NCBI GenBank assembly: GCA_023228295.1
Contig: JALOBP010000035.1
Coordinates: 1-27,756, forward strand
Source: Methanoregula sp.
GTDB taxonomy: Archaea > Halobacteriota > Methanomicrobia > Methanomicrobiales > Methanospirillaceae
DNA length: 27,756 nt
Direction: 5' to 3'
In this document: one piece after another, positions 13,345-22,491 of the stretch
How the letters are laid out: every line of letters begins with the position of its first letter
Position numbering within the stretch: the stretch's first letter is position 1
Translations under genes and position numbers: made by a program
Notes under the pieces: model-generated
Database searches by the model: none
Told to the model about the DNA's origin: nothing
What the model saw: only the letters and a program-made list of their open reading frames with translations

Positions 13345-13941
13345 TCAACTGGCGGGAAATGTCCCGAGGGTCATATCCCTGACTTCCTCAAGCCATGCCT
13401 TCCGCTGCTCGTCCGTGCTGGTGACAACAACGCCAAACATCCGCCGGGAAAAATGAGGCACACCGCAGAACGAGGAGATGCAGTCCTTCCAGAGCCGTTC
13501 GAGCGGATCGCCGAAGACCTCCTGCTCGCGCACGGCGGGAGTGTTTGAGGTGTTGAAGACAAGAGCTGCCCGTGCGGCAAGGAGTCCCTCCGGGATACCC
13601 TCACCGGAATCGGTTTCGTCAAACCGATAGGCGACACCGGGCCTTAGGACGCGGTCGATCCAGCCTTTCAGGATGGCTGGCGGCATCCCCCACCAGTCAG
13701 GGTGCACGATCACGATCCCATCCACTGAGACGATCTCCTGACAATACTTTGCAACTGGAAGGGGGAGTTCCGCATTACGGGCAATCTCGGTTTGCGGGAG
13801 CAGTGGATCGAAATGTTCCGCGTACAGATCGTGGAAGACGACCCCGTGCCCGGCCTCGCGAAGGGTGGAGACTACCGTATCCGCAATGGCGTGGTTAAAA
13901 CTCCCTTTGCGGGGATGGGCCAGGATGACGGAGATCTTCAT
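13345..13941 (-). CDS. Flavodoxin-fold NAD(P)H oxidoreductase (NQO/MdaB/KefF-like)
   Basis: The 198-residue product starts with MKISVILAHPRKGSFNHAIADT, the FMN/FAD phosphate-binding loop pattern of NAD(P)H:quinone oxidoreductases. The middle VHPDWWGMPPAILKGWIDRVLRPGVAY (about residues 80-107) is the flavin- and quinone-site region typical of this family. About 200 residues is the normal length. It is a cytosolic two-electron reductase of quinone-like or other electron acceptors, perhaps protective against oxidative or electrophile stress; the substrate cannot be told. I chose the ATG at 13941 because the longer ORF from 14040 overlaps the methyltransferase gene. It lies 8 bp downstream of that gene on the same strand, so they are probably cotranscribed. 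Confidence 0.88.
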   Translation of the reverse strand: MKISVILAHPRKGSFNHAIADTVVSTLREAGHGVVFHDLYAEHFDPLLPQTEIARNAELPLPVAKYCQEIVSVDGIVIVHPDWWGMPPAILKGWIDRVLRPGVAYRFDETDSGEGIPEGLLAARAALVFNTSNTPAVREQEVFGDPLERLWKDCISSFCGVPHFSRRMFGVVVTSTDEQRKAWLEEVRDMTLGTFPAS

Positions 13942-13949
13942 CGCATCCC

Positions 13950-14756
13950 TCACTTCCGTGCAGTGGCCTTGAAGAAGGTGTAGCAGAAGACTCCGTCCTG
14001 TTCCGACGTGCGGTAGAGTGCCGCGATACCCCGTGCCCAAGCATCCCGGCTCATCAGCCCCTGTTTTTGCACAGCATCCGCCACTCCCTCAACCATTGCA
14101 GTGAAGGTAAGTTTCGTGAACCCTTCGACAAGTCCCGGGCGGGAGGAATCAACATAGACCATCCGCGGGGAAACGTGGATATCCGTGTACCCTGCACCAG
14201 CCACCAGCGGATAGAGCTGCCGCCCGATCAGGGCATTGCCTCCTGCCTGGTGCTGCAGTTCGACAAGACATTCAATTGCCCGCCGGGCATCCGGGTCATC
14301 CGGGTGGAAGAACGTCGATCCGTGATCTCCTTCGATTACGGTAAGCGTCCCGCCCTCTTTTAACAGGGGACGGAGGTGTCCGAGTGCTCCTGCCGGATCC
14401 GCGAGATGCTCCAGCACGAAACAGACAAAGACGTGATCAAAACTTCCCGGTTCGAACGAGAGCCGGAAGATATCTCCCTGTTGGAAGGTTACGTTGGTGA
14501 TCCCTTCCCCGTGGATCTTCTCCTCCGCCCGGTTCAGCGAATCTTCCGAGATATCAATCGAAGTGATCAGCGCTCCGGGACTGTTCCGTGCAAGGATGGA
14601 AGTCTGGGCACCAATCCCGCAGCCGGCCTCGAGTACCCGGGACCCCGCGGGGTAGCGGGTGTCATCGTGCAGGAGCCCGGTCAGGGTCTCTGCCTGGTCG
14701 GAGAGCCTTTCTGATTCGCGTGCTGAATAGCCGTGGACATAGGTGGGTTCAGGCAT
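13950..14756 (-). CDS. SAM-dependent class I methyltransferase
   Basis: The 268-residue product begins EPTYVHGYSARESERLSDQAETL and has the class I motifs: motif I VLEAGCGIGAQ (about 41-51), the acidic SIDIS strand end (66-70), motif II FQQGDIFRL (91-99) and motif III HLADPAGALGHLRPLLKEGG. The methyl acceptor is unknown; the N-terminal HGYSxRExxRL signature occurs in a group of UbiE-like or small-molecule methyltransferases. I prefer the ATG at 14756 to the longer ORF start at 14930 because the extra N-terminus does not look like this family, and GGAG lies about 12 bases upstream. The downstream oxidoreductase gene begins 8 bp after its stop, suggesting a two-gene operon. Confidence 0.88.
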   Translation of the reverse strand: MPEPTYVHGYSARESERLSDQAETLTGLLHDDTRYPAGSRVLEAGCGIGAQTSILARNSPGALITSIDISEDSLNRAEEKIHGEGITNVTFQQGDIFRLSFEPGSFDHVFVCFVLEHLADPAGALGHLRPLLKEGGTLTVIEGDHGSTFFHPDDPDARRAIECLVELQHQAGGNALIGRQLYPLVAGAGYTDIHVSPRMVYVDSSRPGLVEGFTKLTFTAMVEGVADAVQKQGLMSRDAWARGIAALYRTSEQDGVFCYTFFKATARK

Positions 14757-14998
14757 AGGTTTTTGTCTTCTCCTGCCGGGTTCCCGCAGACAGTAATCGG
14801 AACCACGGAGTTGCTGTACAAAATTGGCACTCGATGCACAAAAATGTACCTCGCGGGTACCTTCTCCCGACAGTTCAGCGTGTGACTGCCAAAGGGATTG
14901 TCCCCCGATCATGCCGGTTCCCCGGCTCATGCGGGATTGGCGGGAGATCGCGCAAAGGTTGATAAGGAGTCAGAAAGAGAACAAACGTTTTGAAGATT

Positions 14999-16231
14999 AT
15001 GCGCCCGGTTCACCCGATTTCCGTCCTTGCCGTTCTCGCGATCCTGATACTTGTCATCGCTCCGGTAACTGCCGAGCCGACCGTGACCATCAGCAGCTTT
15101 GAGGTAACACCGCAGGTGCTCATGCCCGGGGACCTTGGCACCATCACGGTCATGCTGACCAATACCGCAGGAAGTGCCACTATCAGCGAGAATACCGGGC
15201 CGCAGGTAAGCGGGTTTGAATCCTCAAAAACTACCGATATCAGTGTCTTTATCGAGAAGGCTGGGCTCGAAGGTAACGGCATCGATGTGATCGGGGATAA
15301 CTACCAGCGGATCGGTGATCTCGGGCCGGGCCAGACCATCCCCCTGACATTCCTCATCAGGGCACCGGCCGCGACCGGCCTCTATTTCCCGGAAGTCTGG
15401 GTAGACACCAAAGGGGGCAGGAGTACCCGCTACCCGGTGCCGGTCAACGTCAACACGCAGATAGCCGTTGCCAAACTTGCCGTGCTCGGCACGGCCGTGA
15501 CCACGCCCGAGGCGGTTAAGCCCGGTGACGCAGCGGCGGTCCGGCTCGATCTCATCAACAGCGGGGAGAGTGCCGCTGAGCAAATCATTGTCCGGATCGG
15601 GAATGCAAGCACTTCAGTCACAACAAGGGATGCTGAACTATACCATATCCGCAGCATCCCGGCAGGGCAGAGCGAAGCAGTCGATATCACCCTGATCACG
15701 GACCGGAAGGCGGAGAATGGCATCGTTGCCGTCCCGGTTACCATCCAGTATTATACCATCGATGGGGTCCGGCACACGGAAAATGCTGCCATCAACCTCT
15801 ATATCCGGGGGAAAGCCGAGATTGGCATCGCATCGATCGAGACCAGCCCGGAACGGTTCGCCACCGGTGAACCGTTCAACCTGATCATCCGGATTGAGAA
15901 TGCCGGGACCGGGGATGCAAAGTCCGTGCGGGCAACCATCGACCTCCCCATCTCCGGCACCCATGAAGCATTCCTGGGCAAGATCAAGCCGGGCAACGAC
16001 GCCCCGGCACTCTTCCGCCTGGGGAGTGCACCGGCCGGGGACCTTCAATATACCGTGACGGTCTCCTACAATGACGAGTGGGGCGATCAGACAGAAACAT
16101 TCCCGCTCTCGCTTTCGGTTGCCCCGGCCGATTACAGCGGGATTATAATCGGCATTCTTGTCATTGCGCTCCTCGCTTTTGGGGCATGGTGGATCTTTAT
16201 CAGGAAAACACCGGTTAAAAACCATGAATGA
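14999..16231 (+). CDS. Secreted, membrane-anchored S-layer-like/CARDB-type protein
   Basis: The product is about 410 residues. A signal peptide (hydrophobic stretch ending APVTAEP near residue 27) precedes at least three Ig-like beta domains that repeat the pattern VTPQVLMPGDLGTITVMLTN, VTTPEAVKPGDAAAVRLDLIN and SPERFATGEPFNLIIRIENAG. These are CARDB/COG1361-like domains known from methanogen surface proteins. A TM helix near the C-terminus (IIIGILVIALLAFGAWWIFI) anchors it, with a short basic cytoplasmic tail. It is upstream of, and overlaps by 8 bp, a FtsX-type permease gene, and an ABC ATPase follows. This suggests it is the extracellular partner of that transporter. The start is either TTG at 14990 or ATG at 14999; the signal peptide is present in both. 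Confidence 0.85.
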   Translation: MRPVHPISVLAVLAILILVIAPVTAEPTVTISSFEVTPQVLMPGDLGTITVMLTNTAGSATISENTGPQVSGFESSKTTDISVFIEKAGLEGNGIDVIGDNYQRIGDLGPGQTIPLTFLIRAPAATGLYFPEVWVDTKGGRSTRYPVPVNVNTQIAVAKLAVLGTAVTTPEAVKPGDAAAVRLDLINSGESAAEQIIVRIGNASTSVTTRDAELYHIRSIPAGQSEAVDITLITDRKAENGIVAVPVTIQYYTIDGVRHTENAAINLYIRGKAEIGIASIETSPERFATGEPFNLIIRIENAGTGDAKSVRATIDLPISGTHEAFLGKIKPGNDAPALFRLGSAPAGDLQYTVTVSYNDEWGDQTETFPLSLSVAPADYSGIIIGILVIALLAFGAWWIFIRKTPVKNHE

Positions 16232-17438
16232 GACGCTCATCCGGCTGAGACTATCCTTTTTCCTTGGTCTGCGGTCACTCCGGCGCGGCAATATCGGCAG
16301 TCTTGTCATGACGGTCGTCATCATCGGGATGGTCTTCACCAACATGATCTTTTTGCCCTCCGTCATCACCGGGGCGATCAATCTCTTTGTCGAACAGACC
16401 ATCGAATACTCTTCGGGAAATGTCCTAATAGAGCCCAAGGAAGATGCGGAAGTCATCGAGGACCTTGAGGACCTCCTCGCACGGGTAAACCGGGTACCGG
16501 GGGTCCTCCGGGCTGCACCCCATAACAATATCGGAGGGGTGATGAAGTTCAAGGGAAGCCGTCTTGCCGGAAGTGTCATTGCCATCCGCCCGCGTGATGA
16601 AGTCCTGGTGACCGGTGTTTCAAAGATGATACGGGAGGGCCAGTACTTAGGAGAAGGCGACACCGGGGTCATCATCATCGGCAATTACGTGGCAGGGCAC
16701 AAGGACAAGTCCGAAGACCTGATGCCATCGCTCGGGGGGGTCAGGACAGGAGATTCCATTGACGTGGAATTTACCAACGGGGTGACCCGCACGTACCGGG
16801 TGAAAGGCATCTTCGAGACGAAGTCGTACATGGCTGACCAGGCCGTCTTTATCACGTGGGACGAGCTCGAGAGCATAAAGAGGCAGAAGGTCGACCAGGC
16901 AACGGAAGTCCTCATCAAAACCGTTCCGGGGGAAGATGACGAGGAAGTCAAGCTCTCCCTCATCGGGATGGGCATCCAGGAGAAGATCAAGACATGGAAC
17001 GATCTCCTGGGAAAGGCGTTTGCGCAGGTGGTCCAGAGTTACGGAGTCATAAACAGTATCTCGACGATTGTCAGCATCGTGATCGCCATCGTGGTCATCT
17101 TCATCGTCATTATGATCAAGACCCTGAACAACCGGCGCCAGATAGGGATCTTAAAGGCGATCGGGATCCACCGGACCACGATCACGTTCAGCTATGTCTT
17201 CCAGGTGATCATCCTTGCTCTCATGGGGATCGTTTTCGGTCTTCTGATCCTGTTGGCCATGGACCGGTATTTCACGGTGTACCCGATTGTTTTTCCCGAC
17301 GGGGACATACGGCCGGCGTTCACCATCGCAGACATCGTAACAAATGCGGTGCTCCTCTTTATTGCATCCGCCATTGCCGGTTTTATTCCGGCATGGATGA
17401 TCGCCCGCGAGGATATCCTCACCGCGATGAGGGGGTAA
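16224..17438 (+). CDS. FtsX/MacB/LolC-type ABC transporter permease
   Basis: The 404-residue product has TM1 near the N-terminus (about 27-50), a large extracellular domain (about 60-285; SGNVLIEPKEDAEVIEDLE, EGQYLGEGDTGVIIIGNYVAG), and three C-terminal helices that begin with the stretch INSISTIVSIVIAIVVIFIVIM. The segment TLNNRRQIGILKAIGIHRTTI is the classic coupling region of FtsX/LolC permeases. This is the type-VII ABC superfamily, which moves no bulk substrate but transmits mechanical work across the membrane. The ATG at 16224 overlaps the previous gene by 8 bp, which fixes the start over the longer ORF from 16158. The downstream ATPase starts 2 bp after its stop. Confidence 0.92.
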   Translation: MNETLIRLRLSFFLGLRSLRRGNIGSLVMTVVIIGMVFTNMIFLPSVITGAINLFVEQTIEYSSGNVLIEPKEDAEVIEDLEDLLARVNRVPGVLRAAPHNNIGGVMKFKGSRLAGSVIAIRPRDEVLVTGVSKMIREGQYLGEGDTGVIIIGNYVAGHKDKSEDLMPSLGGVRTGDSIDVEFTNGVTRTYRVKGIFETKSYMADQAVFITWDELESIKRQKVDQATEVLIKTVPGEDDEEVKLSLIGMGIQEKIKTWNDLLGKAFAQVVQSYGVINSISTIVSIVIAIVVIFIVIMIKTLNNRRQIGILKAIGIHRTTITFSYVFQVIILALMGIVFGLLILLAMDRYFTVYPIVFPDGDIRPAFTIADIVTNAVLLFIASAIAGFIPAWMIAREDILTAMRG

Positions 17439-17439
17439 C

Positions 17440-18132
<693 letters not shown>

Positions 18133-18162
18133 CGGAAATGAACGGACTTTGTTAAAAGAATA

Positions 18163-18235
18163 GGCCGGGGCCGAGATTCGAACCCGGGTCGGAGGATCCA
18201 CAATCCTCTAGGATGACCAACTACCCCACCCCGGC
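18163..18235 (-). tRNA. tRNA-His (GTG)
   Basis: The minus-strand sequence folds as a standard 73-nt tRNA. The acceptor stem pairs GCCGGGG with CCCCGGC, the T arm is CCGGG-TTCGAAT-CTCGG, and the anticodon stem GAGGA/TCCTC encloses the loop TTGTGGA, giving anticodon GTG. The discriminator is C73, as expected for tRNA-His. The CCA is not encoded. The base preceding position 1 is T (A on the plus strand at 18236), so the tRNA-His-specific G-1 is not encoded in the DNA and must be added after transcription, if it is present. Confidence 0.95.
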
Positions 18236-18370
18236 AAATTGCCCACTTATATTGGCACTTTTCCGTGATTAATGTTACCTTCTTATTCTCACGGGGATCC
18301 TGTAAGTGCATAACGGTCATTCGGGAAGGTGACAATTAATAGGGTCAGGCGTCTATTACATATCAGGTGG

Positions 18371-18415
18371 CTCTGAAGACTTCGGCCTGAAATGAAAACC
18401 TGGCGCGGCGCCGGG
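18371..18415 (+). promoter_or_regulatory. Two hairpins in the infB leader
   Basis: The 250-bp stretch before infB contains two candidate stems: CTGAAG/CTTCGG (18374-18386) and CCTGGCGC with GCGCCGGG (18399-18415, including a G-U pair). They may be a structured 5' leader, but hairpins of this size are common in GC-rich DNA. Confidence 0.25.
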
Positions 18416-18486
18416 TAGTGTACAGGAATCCACGGGGAGATTTTACCCGGTCGATCAGAGCAGTGAGCATAACGGGGGGAAAAGAA

Positions 18487-20265
18487 ATGGCGGAGAACCC
18501 AACGACCAGAACGCCGATTGTGTGCGTCATGGGGCATGTTGACCACGGCAAGACATCGCTCCTCGACCGTATCCGCGGGTCGTCGGTCGTGAGTTCGGAA
18601 GTGGGCGCCATCACCCAGCATATCGGTGCAACCATCGTCCCCATCGATGCCATCCGCACCCTGAGCGGGACGATGGGCAAGTCGCCGATCAATATCCCCG
18701 GCCTCCTCTTCATCGATACGCCGGGGCACCACGCGTTTACCACCCTGCGGGCACGCGGCGGGGCGCTTGCCGATATGGCCATCCTTGTCGTGGACATCAA
18801 CCAGGGGTTCCAGCCGCAGACAGTCGAGGCACTCCAGATCCTCCGGAACTGTAAGACGCCCTTTGTCATTGCGGCAACGAAAGTAGACCGCGTCCATGGC
18901 TGGCGGGTGAATGAGAACGAGTCGTTCCTCTCTTCGTTTGCAAAACAGAATGAACGGGTGAAAGGCGATATCGAGACCAAGACCTACGAGATCGTGGGCA
19001 AACTCTCCGAGATGGACTTCTCAGCGGACCGCTTCGACAGGGTTTCTGACTTCCAGCGCAACCTTGCCATCGTTCCTTTGAGCGCCCATACCGGGGAAGG
19101 CATACCGGACCTCCTCCTTGTCATGATCGGGCTTGCCCAGCGTTATATGGGCGAAGCGCTCAAGCTTTCGGTTGAAGGCCCGGGCGCCGGCACTGTCCTT
19201 GAAGTAAAGGAGGAGCGGGGCCTTGGCGTAACCCTCGATGTAATCCTGTATGACGGCACGCTCGCCATCGGCGATGAGATCGCGGTCGCTACGCAGGGCG
19301 ACGTTATCGTGACCAAGGTGCGGTCGCTCTTAAAACCCCGGCCCATGAAAGAGATCCTTGTCGAGGACCGGTTCGAGCGTGTCAAATCAGTTGCAGCTGC
19401 ATCCGGTATCAAGGTCACGGCCCCGAACCTTGAAGGGGTCATCGCGGGCTCACCCTTCTTTGTCATCCGCGGGAACCGTGAAGAGATCGAAGAGAAGATC
19501 AAGAAGGAGATGACCGAGATCCACGTAAACCTTGCCGAAGAAGGCATCGTGATCAAGGCCGACACCATCGGAGCCCTCGAAGCCCTCTGCAAGGAACTTG
19601 AAGGAAAGGATATCGGGGTGATGCGGGCAGAGGTCGGCCCGGTGAGCCGGCTTGACCTTGTCGAGACCGAGACCATCAAAAACCCCCAGCACCGGGTTCT
19701 CCTCTCATTCAACACCACCATTCTCCCGGATGCAGGGGAGATCCTGAAAAACCCGCTCTATACGCAGGTGAAGGTCTTTGAAGGCCGGGTCATTTACCAG
19801 CTCATCGACCAGTATGTCGAGTGGCGTGATGAACAGAAACGCCTGCAGGAGAAACAGCGGTTCGAGCACGTGGTGATGCCGGCCAAGATCCGGCTCCTTC
19901 CCGATTGTGTCTTCCGCCAGAGCAACCCGGCCGTGGTCGGTGTGCGGGTACTGGGCGGAAAACTGCGCAGCGATGTGAACCTGATCCACCTGGACGGGAA
20001 AAAGGTCGGACACCTCAAGACCATGCAACTCCGGCAGGAGACTATCCGTGAAGCCGATGCGGGCCTTGAAGTGGCGATCTCGATCGAGGGTGCCACGGTC
20101 GGGCGCCAGGTAAGCGTGGGGGATGACCTGTTCGTGGATGTTCCCGAACGGCACGTGAAAGTGCTCGAGCGGGAGATGATAAAAACACTCAATACCTCCA
20201 CGCAGGAGATCCTTGAGGAGTACACGACAATGCGGCGCAAGGGCGATCCCTTCTGGGGAAAATGA
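18487..20265 (+). CDS. infB: Translation initiation factor aIF5B (archaeal IF2)
   Basis: This 592-residue GTPase delivers initiator tRNA and joins the ribosomal subunits. The motifs are G1 GHVDHGKT (16-23), G3 DTPGH (77-81) and G4 TKVD (131-134; canonical is NKxD, so Asn is replaced by Thr here, which I think recurs in related methanogens). The domains after G are the usual aIF5B domains II-IV, and the total length fits an archaeal aIF5B. No intein interrupts the G1 loop. The ATG at 18487, preceded by a run of Gs (18475-18480), was chosen over the longer ORF from 18418 because the N-terminus MAENPTTRTPIVCVMGHVDHGKT fits the archaeal form. The rps6e gene follows 160 bp downstream. Confidence 0.96.
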   Translation: MAENPTTRTPIVCVMGHVDHGKTSLLDRIRGSSVVSSEVGAITQHIGATIVPIDAIRTLSGTMGKSPINIPGLLFIDTPGHHAFTTLRARGGALADMAILVVDINQGFQPQTVEALQILRNCKTPFVIAATKVDRVHGWRVNENESFLSSFAKQNERVKGDIETKTYEIVGKLSEMDFSADRFDRVSDFQRNLAIVPLSAHTGEGIPDLLLVMIGLAQRYMGEALKLSVEGPGAGTVLEVKEERGLGVTLDVILYDGTLAIGDEIAVATQGDVIVTKVRSLLKPRPMKEILVEDRFERVKSVAAASGIKVTAPNLEGVIAGSPFFVIRGNREEIEEKIKKEMTEIHVNLAEEGIVIKADTIGALEALCKELEGKDIGVMRAEVGPVSRLDLVETETIKNPQHRVLLSFNTTILPDAGEILKNPLYTQVKVFEGRVIYQLIDQYVEWRDEQKRLQEKQRFEHVVMPAKIRLLPDCVFRQSNPAVVGVRVLGGKLRSDVNLIHLDGKKVGHLKTMQLRQETIREADAGLEVAISIEGATVGRQVSVGDDLFVDVPERHVKVLEREMIKTLNTSTQEILEEYTTMRRKGDPFWGK

Positions 20266-20306
20266 AAAAGCAACCCGCATATGAACGCGGGGGTTTAAGA
20301 GCGTCC

Positions 20307-20316
20307 CGGTTAAATA
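20307..20316 (+). promoter_or_regulatory. Candidate TATA box in the rps6e leader
   Basis: GGTTAAATAAAATGGG contains a TATA-like element about 110 bases upstream of the rps6e start at 20426. The implied leader is long. The same gap holds an imperfect GC-rich hairpin CCCGCATATGAACGCGGG (about 20270-20290) that may end infB transcripts. Confidence 0.3.
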
Positions 20317-20425
20317 AAATGGGTACATCTCATGTGTAGGCGGATCTGCCGGCAGCCGGAGACGTGAAAAGAAATTCCGTTAATGGGTTTCTTGGATAAG
20401 ACAAATACAATTTGGAGCAAACAGC

Positions 20426-20845
20426 ATGGTCGAGTTTAAAGTTGTAGTATCAGACCCCAAGACCGGTCGCGCTTACAATGTTGACGCCAGTGGCGGTGCA
20501 GCAGGGGCGATCGTGGGCAAAAGTATCGGAGATGAAGTTGACGCAGGAAGCCTCGGGCTTGCCGGCTACAAGTTAAAGATCACCGGTGCATCGGACCGGA
20601 CCGGAACCACAGCAAAGAAGGGCATACCCGGCGCGGGTAAAAGGAAACTCCTTCTCGCTGGCGGGATCGGGTTCCGCCCGGTCATGGACGGCGAGCGCCG
20701 GAGAAAGACCGTCCGCGCAAGCGAGATCACCCAGGACTTCGTGCAGATCAATGCACTGGTGACGGCTTACGGAGAGAAGACACTCGATGAGCTCTTCCCG
20801 AAGGTCGAGGGTGAGAAGAAAGAAGCCAAGAAGAAGACCCGCTAA
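20426..20845 (+). CDS. rps6e: 30S ribosomal protein S6e
   Basis: The 139-residue protein has the S6e pattern: FKVVVSDPKTGRAYNVDASG at the N-terminus, DEVDAGSLGLAGYKLKITGASDRTG, KRKLLLAGGIGFRP, GERRRKTVRASEI and a basic Lys-rich tail. The length is normal for archaea. It is a component of the small subunit. GGAG lies about 8 bases before the start codon. It follows infB on the same strand, an association seen in other euryarchaea, with its own possible TATA. Confidence 0.96.
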   Translation: MVEFKVVVSDPKTGRAYNVDASGGAAGAIVGKSIGDEVDAGSLGLAGYKLKITGASDRTGTTAKKGIPGAGKRKLLLAGGIGFRPVMDGERRRKTVRASEITQDFVQINALVTAYGEKTLDELFPKVEGEKKEAKKKTR

Positions 20846-20858
20846 TACAATCCGATAC

Positions 20859-20866
20859 TTTTTTTT
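20859..20866 (+). terminator. T-run terminator after rps6e
   Basis: A run of eight Ts follows the rps6e stop by about 13 bases, in the gap to the convergent gene at 20922. Confidence 0.5.
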
Positions 20867-20921
20867 AATTCGTTATTCACCCTTTAGCAAATATCCGGGC
20901 AAACGGAAAATAAAAAAAAAG

Positions 20922-21425
20922 TTACAGCGAGTAGTCAATACGGACTTCGCCATACTGGGAGGTATTCTTTTCGTACTTGAGGACTTTCCCATCCTTCCAG
21001 ATCTCGACGCTCAGTTCATGGGGTTTTGTGGAGGGGTCGATCTTCCTGAACGTGGCAGAGACAGTCCCGTTCGCGTTCTCGATCTCATATACCCGCTCAC
21101 CGGAATCCTTTACGGCAAGCATTGACCCGGCCATCCCATACTCGCCCGAGTAACTGCCAAGGTAACTCACCTTAACAAAAACACCATCGCCGGGTACAGA
21201 TACGGTCGGCAGTTCCTTGACGGCGGACGGGTTGAGTTTGCCGCTGGCTACAACCGTTGATCCGCTGCTTGTCGTTCCCGTGGACACGGTTGCTGCCGGC
21301 GTTCCTTCGGAACCGCCACTGCCAAGGAAGAAAAATACTGCAATCGCGATAACCGCAATCACACCAACAACTGCCGCAACGGGTACCCACGGTTGATCCC
21401 AGATATCTTTTTGTCTTCTTCTCAT
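20922..21425 (-). CDS. Membrane-anchored protein with extracytoplasmic beta domain
   Basis: The 167-residue product has a short basic N-terminus (MRRRQKDIWDQ), one TM helix (about 15-34), a Gly/Ser/Thr-rich linker (about 35-65) and a beta domain (GVFVKVSYLGSYSGEYGMAG ... GKVLKYEKNTSQYGEVRIDY). The pattern GVxVxVxYxGxYxGxxG...YEI...VxATFxK is, from memory, a recurrent small secreted domain in Methanomicrobiales; its function is unknown. AAGGAG is 9 bases before the ATG at 21425, which makes this start better than the TTG at 21434. It is transcribed toward rps6e and stands alone. Confidence 0.75.
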   Translation of the reverse strand: MRRRQKDIWDQPWVPVAAVVGVIAVIAIAVFFFLGSGGSEGTPAATVSTGTTSSGSTVVASGKLNPSAVKELPTVSVPGDGVFVKVSYLGSYSGEYGMAGSMLAVKDSGERVYEIENANGTVSATFRKIDPSTKPHELSVEIWKDGKVLKYEKNTSQYGEVRIDYSL

Positions 21426-21554
21426 CAGATTCAACTCCTTACATTTTCAATGATAGATAATGAAATAATAAAGAGAAAATACTTTGTGCCCTTTTTGCCT
21501 TCCGCGTGGTGATACCGGCCCCTGCCCGGGGGGCTCCGCGCAAAAAAGCAGGGA

Positions 21555-22016
21555 TTATTTTTTCTGCAGGGACTGGAGAAGGCCATCCTGCAGATCTTCA
21601 AAGGGGACCTGTGCTGATTTTGCCAGCAGTACCAGGGCTGCCGGGGGGAGAAGATTCCCGTCAAACCGGTCCCTGATAAGCTTGTTCATCTCTGCAACGA
21701 TATCGGTTTCCTGCATATTCTTTGCCCGCGCTATGCGGGCGATCAGTTCTGCTGAAGGATCATGCTGTTCGAAGATGGCAGACGTGGGTTTGAAGCCGAT
21801 GGGGATCGTGATGCCGGCAACATCAAACAGGGGTGAGAACACGCCGTTCTCCTGCCGGATCAGCCGCTCCTCTTCTGCCCGGCGCAGGAGGAGGTTTGCC
21901 TGTTCGGTGCTCATCCATTTCCGGTCGAGGGCGTAATAATAGACCAGTTCGTTCTTGCGCATGCCGGTCTTCCGGGTGTGCTTGAACGGCGCGGCAACGG
22001 TGATCCGGAACGTCAC
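21555..22016 (-). CDS. DUF2240 family protein
   Basis: This 153-residue protein matches the archaeal DUF2240 family (COG3612): KNELVYYYALDRKWMSTEQANLLLRRAEEERLI near the N-terminus, then LFDVAGITIPIGFKPT and a helical C-terminus with ELIARIARAKNMQETDIVAEMN. It is predicted to be a cytoplasmic, winged-helix-like protein of unknown function, probably nucleic-acid related. The GTG start at 22016 overlaps the stop of the preceding gene (GTGA), showing tight coupling with the gene at 22013. The second in-frame Met (MRKNEL, residue 19) is an alternative start. A Cys-free, Lys/Glu-rich composition supports an intracellular location. Confidence 0.85.
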   Translation of the reverse strand: MTFRITVAAPFKHTRKTGMRKNELVYYYALDRKWMSTEQANLLLRRAEEERLIRQENGVFSPLFDVAGITIPIGFKPTSAIFEQHDPSAELIARIARAKNMQETDIVAEMNKLIRDRFDGNLLPPAALVLLAKSAQVPFEDLQDGLLQSLQKK

Positions 22017-22435
22017 TTTCCGGCACCCAGCAGGATATTTTTCATATCGAGCTCATCAAGACCGTCCCCACGGCCTTCCTTGGCGATGTCGATGTCTGTC
22101 CGGGAGACCTGATCGGTGAGGCGCAGGTAGAAGATATCATTGGCAATAGGGACCTTTCCCCCGCCACGGAGGGCAAGGGCAAGGACCGAAACCCTGAGGT
22201 CTACTGCTTCCGATATCACGCCGGGACGCAGGACATCCGGGGTTATCTCCCCGAAGGTGGCACGGTCGATCGCAATTTCCACCCGGGTCCTGACCTTTAC
22301 GAGTTCCTTGCCGGTCGTCTTGGTCGATTCCTCGTTATTTAAACCCACGACATAGTTCAGGGTCTCGTTGAACGGCATACCCATCGCAAACGAGAGATCC
22401 ACCCGCTGGGGAAACCGATAATAGATCCTTCGCAT
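22013..22435 (-). CDS. Hypothetical archaeal protein coupled to DUF2240
   Basis: The 140-residue product is a soluble mixed alpha/beta protein with no signal peptide and no TM segment. Visible features are a Val/Arg-rich strand region (VKVRTRVEIAIDRATFGEI), PGVISEAVDLRVSVLALALRGGGKVPIAND and a C-terminal Asp/Glu-rich end. I do not recognise the family. Alternative starts are the Met codons at residues 18 and 20 (MGMPFNE), and the ribosome-binding signal is weak at all of them. It shares a 4-bp overlap with the DUF2240 gene and follows rps8e by 56 bp, so it is probably part of the rps8e-DUF2240 transcription unit. Confidence 0.75.
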   Translation of the reverse strand: MRRIYYRFPQRVDLSFAMGMPFNETLNYVVGLNNEESTKTTGKELVKVRTRVEIAIDRATFGEITPDVLRPGVISEAVDLRVSVLALALRGGGKVPIANDIFYLRLTDQVSRTDIDIAKEGRGDGLDELDMKNILLGAGK

Positions 22436-22491
22436 AGATCTGCATTTGAAATTCTTTGATGAAAAAAGATTGCTGGAATGGGATTTTTAGA

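Noticed and set aside
14757..14998. Possible gene or RNA in the 242-bp gap
   Set aside because: No ORF with a supported start, no RNA fold and no clear TATA; it is probably just a divergent promoter region.
15638..16684. 348-aa minus-strand ORF
   Set aside because: It runs antisense over the CARDB-like and permease genes, which have clear domains; its composition is that of a shadow frame.
18487..20265. Intein in infB
   Set aside because: The G1 and G3 motifs are contiguous and the protein has the normal length.
19143..20328. Two long minus-strand ORFs over infB
   Set aside because: infB is unambiguous on the plus strand; these frames are shadows.
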